DNA of 64,000 nucleotides from Setaria digitata (lineage: Eukaryota > Nematoda > Chromadorea > Rhabditida > Setariidae), in NCBI GenBank assembly GCA_003640385.1, contig RCAB01000067.1:62001-126000 (forward strand), given 5' to 3'. A program made the position numbers and the translations under genes. The notes under the pieces were generated by a model. The model did no database searches, had not been told where the DNA came from, and worked only from the letters and a program-made list of their open reading frames with translations. This document shows, in pieces, positions 29,033 to 40,260 of this stretch (the first letter of the stretch is position 1; every line of letters starts with the position of its first letter).

Positions 29033-29973
29033 ATGATATTCCAACTATGCTTATTACTACTAATCACTTATCCTACTGCATTTTGTGCAGTAGGCGGTTT
29101 AATAGGACGAGTGCAGAGTACAGGTGTTAGAGGTACATTGAAGTGTAATGGACGACCAGCTTCGAATATACTCGTTAAATTATATGATGATGATAGAGAT
29201 AAGTGCAACTGCGCTATATGGAAATTTTATATAATTTGAAATTATCAAAATTATCACGTTTTTAATATAAAAATATAGAGTGTGGATGTTACACAAGGCA
29301 CCTTATCAAATAGTGAGAGTAGTGAAGTCTGATCGATTTTATTCCTTTATAATGATTTTTGTTGTAAAAGAAAAATAAAAAATGTAGAAATCAAATGCAA
29401 GAGCTGGTGAAAGGATTCAAAATTATATCCAAATTTCTCGAAATGAAAAATTTCCAGATAAATATGATTTGCCATATGTTAATATGACAATAACAAAAGC
29501 ACCTGATAAAAACAACTTCAGACTGAAAATTTCTGGAATTATAATACCGATAAAAAACATGCAGGTTTTTTAGGAATTGACATGGATGATTTCATGGGTG
29601 AAACGAAATCCGATTCTCAAGGAAATTTTGAAGTCTCTGGTTATATCCATGAGATGTCACCAATTGACCCAAAAATCAATATTTACCACGACTGCAACGA
29701 CAGTTGGAAGGTAATGAATTAATTCGATTCCTATAAACTCAAAAGTTCGGCTTGAGCAACTTTTAAAATGGGACGCTTACTAAACATTTGATTAGTGGAA
29801 TTAAAAAAAAAATCCATTTCCATTTGCTATTTCAGCCATGCCAGAGAAAAATAAGCATCATGATACCAGATGGCTATATTACAGAAGCTAAATCACCACG
29901 AAAATGGTACAACGCAGGCACAATTGAACTAGCTGGTAAATTTTCCGGAGAAAGTCGTGACTGCATACATTAA
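29033..29973 (+). CDS. Secreted transthyretin-like family protein, copy 2 (odd first intron)
   Basis: Exons 29033-29198, 29574-29710 and 29836-29973 give 146 residues, exactly as in copy 1. Signal peptide MIFQLCLLLLITYPTAFC, then AVGGLIGRVQSTG, TLKCNGRPASNILVKLYDDD, DDFMGETKSDSQGNFEVSG, IDPKINIYHDCNDSWK, PCQRKISIMIPDGYI, and GTIELAGKFSGESRDCIH. The start ATG sits directly after a cttgcag acceptor. At the first exon-intron boundary copy 1 has AGAG|GTAATA, but this gene has AGAG|ATAAGT, so the conserved join needs an AT-AG intron. An alternative is a weak GC donor after 29204 (AAGT|GCAACT) with the acceptor before 29565, which would insert a few residues in frame. The coding sequence is otherwise intact. 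Either the site is tolerated, another site is used, or the gene is newly impaired. Confidence 0.85.
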
Positions 29974-30773
29974 GAAACTATTAGAACAATGTTGGGTTGA
30001 ATAGGTTAATTCAGCGAACCATTCATTTTGTTCAGGTTAAGCATTTCAATTATCAGCCACCAACCGAGATATCACAAAAAACGAAGGGGCTTATACTAAT
30101 CTTATGTAACTCTTACGATAGTTAATGAGATTTTAAAAAAAGGAAAACTAATAACTGCAGCGCTTTCTATCCCATTGCAGCTCACTAAAGTTTAAGAACC
30201 TTCCCTAATTATTAGACAGACGAACTTTAGTCATGCACTCATTTTTGTGGTGTTTAATATGTAAAGTAAGTCATTATGCAGTCATCCTTCTTGTAACCAT
30301 TATGAATAGGAAAATTAATAAATATATCTTCGTGTTCTCTTGTTACAATACGTTCTCAATCATCTTTATAGATGAACTTGATAAGCTGTTATTTTGAATG
30401 AAGGAAAACAATGACCTGAATGCTGTACCCGAAGAAAGTCTTTAAAGATCTATTCAGGATTTTATTGACTTCAAGCATTGGAAAGAAAAACATACAAAAG
30501 ATCCTCATGTCGACTTGTGAAATCATACAATTCTCTTTTGAAACAAAAAACAAAAAAATTCACAAAACCCTGCTCCGCAGATAGCAGTTAAACTTACCGC
30601 AACGATGAAGCTCTTTAATATTAAATAAATTCCTTTTATGAAAATTCCCATTCACACGACTCGTTTTACTCAACACCCCAATGAATAACCTCATATTCAT
30701 TTTTTTTTTTTTTTTTTTTTTTTTTTAAGCAAAGAAAAAATAGCAGAAAGTTCCGCATAAATCATCTGGTCAC
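29974..30773. other. Intergenic region between transthyretin-like copy 2 and U1-70K
   Basis: Facing 3' flanks of the plus-strand transthyretin-like gene and the minus-strand U1-70K gene. A poly-T tract of 27 bases occupies 30700-30726. No coding segment or RNA gene was recognised. Confidence 0.6.
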
Positions 30774-33700
30774 TTAATGGCGTCTACGATCGTAATCACG
30801 GCCTCTATCCCGGTCACGATCTCGATCACGATAATCTCGGTCTCTATCAGCATCACCTCTACCATCACGTGATGAACGATGATCATCATATCTATAAAAT
30901 GTCTCAGACCACGATTAAATGCTTAAAAATTACCATTTCGAAAGTCAAAATGCAACTTTCTGATATCTTCTGATAGACAATGAAAACTTCTTCTGGCATC
31001 ATAGCAGGAGTTCTCTTCTTAAAATAGATATAAGAATTAAAAGTCATTTTGCCAACAAACGAAGAGTAAAAAAATCCTTCAACAACTTAGTAACTGCTGA
31101 CATAACGTCATAACAAAGTTTCAAATTACAATAACTGTGGTAATATTATGAGTAAGGAAATCAATAAACATTCATTATCCCAATTTCTTAATATGCATTT
31201 TACCGCACGTTCAGAAAAAAAAAAATGAAAGCTCTACAAAAGTGAATCAAAGAAGTAAATACAGCAATACTTATTAACCGTAATAAGACTAACCGTCTTG
31301 AATCACGATCGCGATCTCTGTCACGATCACGATCACGATCACGACTACGACTATGGCGCCTTGAACTCGACGAAACTGTACCATTATGTTCACGATCGCG
31401 ATCATGAGAGTATGAACGATGGGTGGATGACGACCGGTGGTCACGGTCTTCATGAGCCATTTCTAAAGCCGCTGCCTCAAGCACAGCTTTTGATTCACGG
31501 AGACGTCGGGTGTCACCTTTACCACCACCTAGAAATCGTGACATGAGCATTTCACTACTGTAGAACAATTTAGTAACAAACTTTAAATTCAGTACCAAAT
31601 TCTTGTGCAAAAGACTACTAAAGCATTAAGAAGCTATCTGATGTCAAGCAGCAATAAATAAAGAATGTCAAGAAAATAAAAACCTTAGGATCAAATATGT
31701 TTATAAATGCTAGACTTAGAAAAATGCTCGTTAATGACTGTTAAATAACATGCCGAGCCGTCGTGGAAGCCAAGATTTCTGCGTACGACCACGTTCATAA
31801 TCAACAACTACTCGTCGTCCATCAATTTTCATGCCATCAGCTTTTTTGTAAGCTTCTAAAAATAATTTTCTAGCAAATAATTAACAAACCCTTACATAAT
31901 GAAGTACCTGCAATGAAAAGCCTACATTCTGCCAACATAAACAGCCTTCCGTGATGACCATTAAACAGAGTGATGAATAGCCATATTTTGTTCCACGTTG
32001 GAAGAAATAAACTGCCGTGGATAAACGGCATGCGACAATATGTTTTCAAATCTCTCAGAAATAATTATATTCATACCATTATATGATCTTGCTGACCTTA
32101 TGAAAACTACTACTGCTACTCAAAGAAACTCACCCAGCTTACCTTCACATACGTTAATGATAACACAGTACCTGCTACATGAAAAACATGCACCGATTGG
32201 AGAAGCATGCGTTCACATGAAAAACTTACCCACATAACTTACTCCTTCTTTCATGTGAAAACTTACCCACATAACTTACCCCGCTTTTAACTTACCCGCC
32301 TTTCGTATGAATTATAAAACAATTTCAGCTTATAAAACAGTAAAAAAAGCAAATAATAAGTGAGCTAAAGGATTTTATACCCGCAATAGAAATGAAGCTG
32401 CCAGCTACATTTCTAAGTTATATTAAGCAGACACTAGGAGGCAATACACCACTTACTGTAAGCTTTTGGTTTAGCACACACTTCAGCGAATGATAGAGTG
32501 TATCGCTATATGCATAATAGCCTTCCACTTTTCACATGTTGAATTTACATTCTATAGTTTCAAAATGATACTATTTCATGTCTTATTTAAAGCCTTGTAG
32601 TGAAGTGTTTTTTCTTGGCAGCCTTGGTCAATTTCAAAGAATATAGTTATCTATCTAATATTTTCATTGTTACTATCTTTAACAGCTCTACTAGCTAAAT
32701 GTAGCACAACGCACACATAAATAAATATATATATATATTTATATATATGTATATATTTATATATATATATATATATATACACGCACGCACGCACAGAGAG
32801 AGAGAGCCTTACCGCACTTAAAACAAACCATGGCAAAAGCGCTCTGCAATCTTGCGCCAGTTTCAGGTTTCTTAACCATTTTTCTGTGTGAGTCGCATAC
32901 TACTACATACTTTACTTTTTTTTTTCTTGCTTTTAACTTCCAAAACTTCTATTCCGAAAATCGTACAAAATTTAGACGACTCAACACAGTGTTTACAAAC
33001 AAACCCATGGCTGGTGTATGTGTGCATTCAAGAGAGAGGCACGGCCATTCATAGCGAATGCTGCCCTTCTGCAAATACAGCACCATAAGTTTTTGTAGAC
33101 TTCCAAGAAAAAAGAATAAAAAAAGTTGTGCCAAAAACGGAAGATGTGCATGTCCAAAATATCACACAACCATAACTTATCCATTTACAACAGACAACAA
33201 TATCAACAAATGCCAGTAACAAAAACTCGATTATGACGACGTAACCGTTCACCTTTCATTTAAAAAATCGACCAGGATTATCTAACGCTTTTTTCCTAAT
33301 GGACAGAACCTATGACAGTAGTCAGTGCAGTTTAACTGTACGATAAGGAGGTCGGCATAAATAAAGGAAAGGGAAATATAGCAATTCAAAAGAAATAAAG
33401 TTGCTTAGAATGTCTCAGTATACTATTATCTTCCACTAATGAAAATTCAGTCCACCTACTAATTTAAATCATAAGAATGGTTGAAACGGAAGTAATTAAA
33501 GATGTGAGTTTATTTTACTAAAATAAAAGCAAAAGTAGAATATCAAGTGGATGAATGCTATGTGAATAATACAGTTCTAACAAGTATGAATTAAAACAGT
33601 TTCGGAATGAGAAAAAAGATCCTCGTGGTATGAATAACGAGAGAAGATGGTAATTTAAAAGAAATAGAGTTGCTTCAAAAAAAGTGGAGGATAGCCAAAA

Positions 33701-35852
33701 TATAAAAAAAAAAAAAAAAAAAAGCAAAAAAAAAAAGTATGGGCATAGATAAAATTAAAAATATACTGCTTCGATTTTATCTAACTAGTCCTGAGTCAAA
33801 GAAATTTAACGTCAATGTGTAAAAAATTTAGAAGAAAGTAGTAAAAACTGAATAATCCATTGCCTTATCGTTCATAAGCTGCAGTGATTAGAGGAATTAT
33901 AATATATGAACAGTGATAATACAATCCCTATTCTCTCGTCAAATTACCAGATCTTTCACCAAATTAACAACTTACCATTATGAAACTCCTCCAACATTTT
34001 CACAAACAAATTTGAAGAATTACCTGACATCGATTCTTTATGTTGATATTCAATGAAGGCATAACCTCTTGGCTTTCCATTCTTATCATGAACCAAAGCT
34101 AACTGAAAAACAAACCTTAAAATGTTTGCTATTACTAGTTCTCCAAGTGAAAATTGAAAAGAGACTTCGCACACAGCTATCTTATAAAAAGATGTCGTTT
34201 CTCTCCAACTTTGTTCATCGAAAAACATTCAAGTGTTAAACTAATAATATGCTAACAGATTTACAATGGTGCTAAAATATTTTTGGAGAAAAAGACAATC
34301 TTTCAATATGTAGTTTATTTCCCATTTTCGGCAACGCCAATTTTCTGAAATAGTAAATGCAATGAAATTCACGATAAATAAACTTACACGAGTGATTTTT
34401 CCGAACTGCTCGAATTCTCGTCGAAGTTTTGATTCCGAAGTTTCATAATTCTAAAACAAACGATTTTCAACCCCCAGGTTGAATAAGAAATCCTGTCGGT
34501 TAATTTCAAAAATGAAGTCCTGTCGGTTGCTTTCTTTAACGTTTGAAAAAATTCAAAGACGGAAAGCATCAAAGTAGAGGTCATTAGTACGTGTGAAGAA
34601 ATCACATATACAATATCAATCACAATATACAATCAAAGTGATTCACGGACTTCATTTCTACACAACTAAACATGATAGTGGATGTGGCAGCTATGAATAA
34701 TGATTTGTTTTCATAATTCTGTTAAATATGCCAGTTCCACAGAATCACAATATTAGTCACAATTAAGTTCTGAATTATACACGACACAGAAAAATTTAAA
34801 TTTTTCGAAAAAAGAAAGAATTTCAGTGGCAATTAAGGCATAACTGTAACCGAAATTCCACCTGTTTATAACATTATATGTCTGTAATTTCTTTAAAAAT
34901 AGTTCGTAATTTAAAAGTGGAAAGAAACCGAATCGAACTAACAACTTACTATTCGAGCAACAAACAGTGTTTTATATGGATCAACTGTTGCATTTGGATT
35001 TTGCGCTGGATTCCCTGGAAGAAGACTCTGTGCAGAGTTTGAGAAAATTTTTATTAAAAAAACAAAAGTAAAATATCGGTGAAAACTTCAATCGGATCAT
35101 AGTATGTAAAATTTAAAACCCAACATACATGTTGCAATCCCTTGCTCAATCTTATATGCCAATAGTTCTTCCTTTTCTTTTCGCTAAAAAGAATCATATG
35201 AAAAAATATATACGACCTACAAAAAGAATATTTGATTTCATGAAATGAAGAATGCTGCATACCTACTTATTACAAAAGGAAAGGATTAGGATTTCTTCTT
35301 TATCATATCTTGGAATCATAAATAACGATGACAATTAAAACGACCATAAATGCCATCTAATTCTTTCGAACCTAAAAAACAAATTGCAATTACCCGTCGA
35401 GCTCGCCTTTCCTCTTTTGTTTCGTATACTGGTTTTGGTGGCGTATCTTTTGGATCCTGTAAATATGCACTGTATTTATTCCTAAATATCTTGGAAGAGA
35501 CAGATGAGCATCAGCTAAGCTGAAGTTTTCTATTCGCAAAAATTCCCACATAAGTAAAGCAATTTAGTAATGAAAAAAAAAATAGGAATTTAACAACGTT
35601 CTCCATCTAAGACATTTTCAACACCTTAAAATACTATTGGACGTGCTATAATACCATAAATCCGTTTAGGGATCATTTAATTTGCTATCAAGGAATAACG
35701 AAACGCACTTCGAAAAGATGAATGTACTCTGATAAACCGGACATTTTCGGCCGTTTCCGGTCAATAAGTAATTCATCTGGTGGTGGTTTGTAGGGTAACG
35801 GTGGTCGTGCTTCAAACAAGGCCAGTAAATTATCCGGCAAAAACTGTGTCAT
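30774..35852 (-). CDS. SNRNP70: U1 small nuclear ribonucleoprotein 70 kDa (U1-70K)
   Basis: Nine minus-strand exons: 35852-35709, 35456-35394, 35183-35129, 35014-34950, 34450-34388, 34102-34024, 31855-31754, 31528-31294, 30891-30774, giving 307 residues. The N-terminus [21 protein letters not shown] matches the family's U1-binding extension. A charged helix follows ([26 protein letters not shown]), then [15 protein letters not shown] and an RRM with RNP2 LFVARI and RNP1 RGYAFIEY, then [20 protein letters not shown] and the Gly segment [12 protein letters not shown]. The tail is low-complexity RS/RD/RE sequence, shorter than in vertebrates. The protein binds stem-loop I of U1 snRNA and helps U1 recognise 5' splice sites. 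The intron after the exon ending RRLG starts with GC (CTCG|GCATGT). The ATG lies one base after a gttgcag acceptor, consistent with trans-splicing. A 2.2-kb intron (31856-34023) contains simple repeats. Confidence 0.96.
32216..32296. repeat. Short tandem repeat inside a U1-70K intron
   Basis: The 19-mer acttacccacataacttac occurs at 32224 and again at 32261, each preceded by a catga/catgtga-type leader, and a third partial copy (ttttaacttacccgcc) follows. The unit is about 37 bases. On the minus (transcribed) strand the unit reads gtaagttatgtgggtaagt, so it carries repeated 5'-splice-site-like gtaagt motifs. Confidence 0.7.
32722..32806. repeat. TA, then ACGC and AG microsatellite
   Basis: Compound simple repeat inside the same U1-70K intron: (TA)n broken by a few interruptions, then (acgc)n, then (ag)n. 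On the plus strand the order is ta-rich, cacgcacgcacgcac, gagagagagag. Confidence 0.85.
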
Positions 35853-38433
35853 GCTGCAACAAATACCCAAAACAATGAAAGAAACTGAGAATTACAAAGT
35901 CCATCACAAGAAAAAGCTCGAAAGTTGGGCAGAAAGAAAAAAAACGCCGAACATAACATTTAATATTAAACGTCACAGTGAATGTCAAAGTTTGCAGCAA
36001 CGTAAGCCAGACAAAAAAGAGACTACACAAACTAAGGAACTATACGCACAAACAGTAACACGTAACGCCTAACTGTTCCTAACCTAACTGTTCCACGCAA
36101 ATTGCGATACGTGACCGAAGACGTAAGTCCCACATACCTCTATACACCCGCAGTAAGAAATTAGCACGCACCCCAAACCATTGCATTACAAGGGAACCTA
36201 CCCCAGCAAACCGGCTGAAACATTTCACAGTTCCCAATAAAAGTGGCCGATATGCAAAACATAGATCCTAGTAATAATACTTCAGCTAAGTAGTGGTTGT
36301 TAAATCGCAAATTTAATATCAGTGTAATAAAAATAGCATTTGGGAAACTGCAGATAGTTGAAAAATTTTGTTTGGTTGAATGACTATGAATCAGATGATT
36401 TAATGCAATTAATTTGATTAAAAAAGACGATATATATGCAAAGTTATATAACGTAGTATTTATCTTCCTGAAAAGTCTTAGCTTGGAAATTTATAGGGAA
36501 TATTTTCAAATAACTGAAGTAATATCAAATATAAAGTGTAGCATTTTAGACTATATCAATTTGTCTAATCTCGAAATATCAAAAAATTCAAGTGTCATTT
36601 CCTGTACTGAAAAGTTTTCCATTTTTCTTCCATGTTCAAACAGACTAATATGAATGGTTTTTTGGTCATTATTCAAATAAACGGTTTGTTTATGGAAGGT
36701 AAGAAATACAAGGATTTATTTTTTGCTTTGTTTTATCAATGAGTAATTGGCACATCTATGTAAACTTAGATAATTTTGAACAGCACAGACACAAATTTCA
36801 TTTTTGAAAAGTCAAAAAATTTAACGTTTGGAAATTTCGCTTTTTTCAATCATTTTTTTTCCTCATTTTTTATGCGTATGGATATTATCAGTTATCAATG
36901 AATGAAGCATTTAATGAACATATCAATGAAGCATATTGGGATGCTGATCTTCATTCAATTAAAAAATGTTTGCAATGAAGAAAACAATGTTAGGTTACCG
37001 ATAATGACAGGGAATAGATATTTATTACTATTAGTAGAGCATTGTAAGCATAGGATAAAGTAAAAGTGCAGTGGATCAAATACGGCATATTCTCTGGACG
37101 AAATTTTGAAGAAAAAGGATGAAATTCGGACTTGAATGCCACTGCTTCACTTACAGATTGGATCGAAATAATAATCATTATTCGACTATCGTTGTAATGA
37201 AAATTATTTAATAGAAGTTGTAAAAATCATTTTGATTAGTCAAAATGTCAAAAGCTTTGAATGTGCGCATTAATTTCAACTGAAAACAAAAAATTCGATT
37301 TCACTCGAATTTTCTTGATAACTTTTAATTCGCTTGTCGCTATTATTAAATACTAATCAAAATCAATTGCAGTACCCCTCGAAAGAACTGAAGAGTTTCT
37401 CTTGCAAGGGTGGATTTGAATAGTGCAAATTAGCTCATTAAATGATGCTTAAATGATGAAATAGTATTGGAAAGCATTCTTTAATCATTTTATAACAAAG
37501 CTGATGACATAAAATGCCGAAACATTGAAGTTCGAAAAGTTAAATGAAAAATAAAAAGGTCTGCATTATGGGAAATTTCATTAATATGAAATTTGTTTGT
37601 CTTTGTACTTTTTTGTGCCTTTAACTGTTTGCACTTTTTCTATTCCATTCAAACTACCTATTCTGTAAAAAGAGCAAGTTTAAAAAAAAAAGATTATATC
37701 ATACAACAATAGTGAGGTGTTTTTTTTTACATTATTTGGTAAAAATTGATATTATAACGGTAGCTTATTGTACTTTCGCACTGTCAAATATTCTTTTATC
37801 AACTCTTTATTTTTTTAGTTCTAATTTAAATTGTTTCTTTGATAATTTCTCGAACTAAAACTTTGTTGTATTCATTCATTAACTGTAAAAGTTCAGCATA
37901 TTATTTCTCCATTTCTTCTTTCTTTTGCCACGAAACGATGGATAAAACAATTTTAACAAGGATAAACAGGCGGATTATTGTTGAAACATGCACTGCATAA
38001 TTAATTATTTCTTGTCGAACAATTACATGGAAAATGATAAGATTGTTCAACTATTTAAAAATTTAATCACTTACCAGGTCGCCAGTTAATTATTACTTTT
38101 TATAGCTACTAACAATAATTAATATAAAATTTCATTTCATCAACTTAAAAAAAAAAAAAAATGGTTGTAGTATTTCCTTGTTTATCATCATTGGTAAGAT
38201 CGGATTATCAGAAAATGCTATGCAGCGAACTTATATTTATATTCAAATAACAACTGTTATATATAGCAGTTATTATTTGATAATCGGATTATTTGTTGTT
38301 GAACAATTCCATGGATTTACGTGAACGGTTATTTGTAGATAAATATAAGTTTACATAAATATATAAGAAGCCAAAAATCATTATCCACGCATTGGTTGAA
38401 TCATTTCAATGTTTATCTATGCGAAGCTTTTCG
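35853..38433. other. Region upstream of U1-70K, left part of a gene desert
   Basis: Presumed promoter and 5' flank of the minus-strand U1-70K gene, then AT-rich sequence. Several 60-80 codon frames exist on both strands, but none has splice context, a domain or a believable composition. A smaller imperfect inverted repeat (caaataacaactg against cagttattatttg) lies near 38.24-38.28 kb. Confidence 0.5.
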
Positions 38434-38481
38434 TTTTAAAAACACTTTTCAACCGTGATGAATTGAAAAGTGTTTTTAAAA
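38434..38481. repeat. Perfect 19-bp inverted repeat with 10-base loop
   Basis: Left arm 38434-38452 (ttttaaaaacacttttcaa), loop ccgtgatgaa, right arm 38463-38481 fully complementary. It can fold as a 48-nt stem-loop in RNA or extrude as a cruciform. It lies in the gene desert with no nearby exon. Confidence 0.8.
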
Positions 38482-39259
38482 TGATATCTAAATCATTTAA
38501 AAGTTTAAGCATTCACTGAGAGAAAAACGGAAAAGGGAACAGAGCGAAAGATGAATTTTGCATTGATTCAAAAAAGTTTACAATTATTAAGCTCACTCTA
38601 AAATAAAAGATTGTAGTGAGACATTTGCATAAATTTTATGGCACTTTTCGCCGTTCCTCATACTGCCCGTGGTGTTCGCTCATAAAATTCTCAATAAAAA
38701 TTGGGAACGACAATTTATTCAACAGTGGCCATTATCATTCGTTTTCCATTTTCTGTATTACCTCTTCCACCTCGTATTTTTTCCCAGTTTCCATTTCTCC
38801 CGTTGCTCAGTCATTCGTCATATCCCTCTTTCCCCCGCTTCATCCCATTAGTTTCCAATTCTACTGATTCCACTTCATCATTCTTGTAATGTCTCTTTCC
38901 ATTTCATTTACTTCTTTTTAGAAAATGAACTCGTTATTCTGCTCTCGACTCTCTCTGATCTTTTTTTCCCATTTATTTTCCCCAATAATAAAGATAATTA
39001 AATTTTTTTTTAAATTTTTGTGCTGATGAAGCTAATTAAGATAAGACTTTCATTAAAATGCTTGCCCAACGTGATGAATCATTCAGTCATTAAAAGTTAT
39101 GATCCAAATATGAAAATTTTGCAAAAATCTCAAAAAAAAAAATCTCACAAAATAATATATGTAAATATATATATATTTACGAGTTAAACATATTAATGAT
39201 ATTAGTTCGTTATTATCTGATAGCAAATACTGATCACAATCGATCACTACATATCAGTT

Positions 39260-39352
39260 GATTGATTGATTAACAGGCATCGTTTGATTAGCGATTGATT
39301 GATTGGTAGATGTCGCTTGATTAACGACTGATTAAACAGATATCGAAATGAT
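39260..39352. repeat. 33-bp tandem repeat, about three copies
   Basis: Copy 1 (39260-39292) and copy 2 (39293-39325) share gattgattgatt, then a variable middle with tcg, then cttgattaac/gtttgattagc. Copy 3 (39326-39352) starts gactgattaa and decays. It is an imperfect minisatellite with a gatt-rich core. Confidence 0.7.
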
Positions 39353-40038
39353 ATCTTATCGATTTGATTGAAAATGTCTTCCACAAACGATCTGAATTCC
39401 CTTCTATAACATTTTTGTTACATTATTATGGTTTGTTAATTTATTCAGTCAATTTTCTTCTTTCTTTCCTTATACAGCAGGTAAAACAGTTGAAAGAGAG
39501 TCAGCAAAGTATAATATGTCGTTAACTTTGGATGAAAATACAGAAGCCGAACTTTTTTGCTGTTAACTTTACATTCATGTCTTCAAACAGTGACCTTAAT
39601 TTAAATATTTTCCTTGTATTACACATTTAGACTAAAGTTCAAATTCCTATTCTCGAATGACAAACTATGATTTTCTACCTACCCACCTTAACATATTTGA
39701 CTAAGGTGAGCTACAATTGATATTATTTTTCCAATGATAACTAATCCTGTTAAAAACAAACTAAGTTTGTAAGTTGATTTGTCAATTGACGCTCCTGTTG
39801 GTGTTTCTGCTGTTGTTGTGTAGAATTTTAAAAGAAAAATAAGAAATAAAATAAGACAGAAAAAGCAAATCGTTTTGTTTTTGTCTCATCATTGCAGTGA
39901 TTCTATCATCTTTGTACTGAAATTATGGTTATCATATAAAAATAATCTTTTGAATAGCTTATTATTTTCATCCATAATGATTGTTTACTCATTTTTATTT
40001 ATTATTATTGTTATTATTCAATTATTATCATCAATAAC

Positions 40039-40260
40039 TTGTTATTAATTCATTTATTATTATTATTATTATTAATTACCATTAATTCAAGCATTATTAT
40101 TAATAATAATTTACTAATCATTATTATTGTCCATAATTTAATTACTATTATAAATAAAAGTTTTGTAATTTTTATTGACCATAATATATTAATACTAGTA
40201 ATAATAACAATGACGATAGCAATAACAATAGTAATAATAAGTGACATTGATATATAATAA
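40039..40260. repeat. ATT/AAT trinucleotide-rich low-complexity block
   Basis: Long runs of tta/att and taa/aat alternate with short unique bits. The triplet bias leaves 72-codon Ile/Asn-rich frames open on both strands; these are compositional artefacts and not genes. Confidence 0.8.

Noticed and set aside
34950..35030. Apparent phase break between U1-70K exons 3 and 4
   Set aside because: Using the acceptor cttccag before 35014 gives T|GG (Trp) and restores the conserved W-x-P-x(3)-P spacing, so no anomaly remains.
36414..36653. 79-codon plus-strand ORF
   Set aside because: AT-driven composition, no domain, no neighbouring exons in phase.
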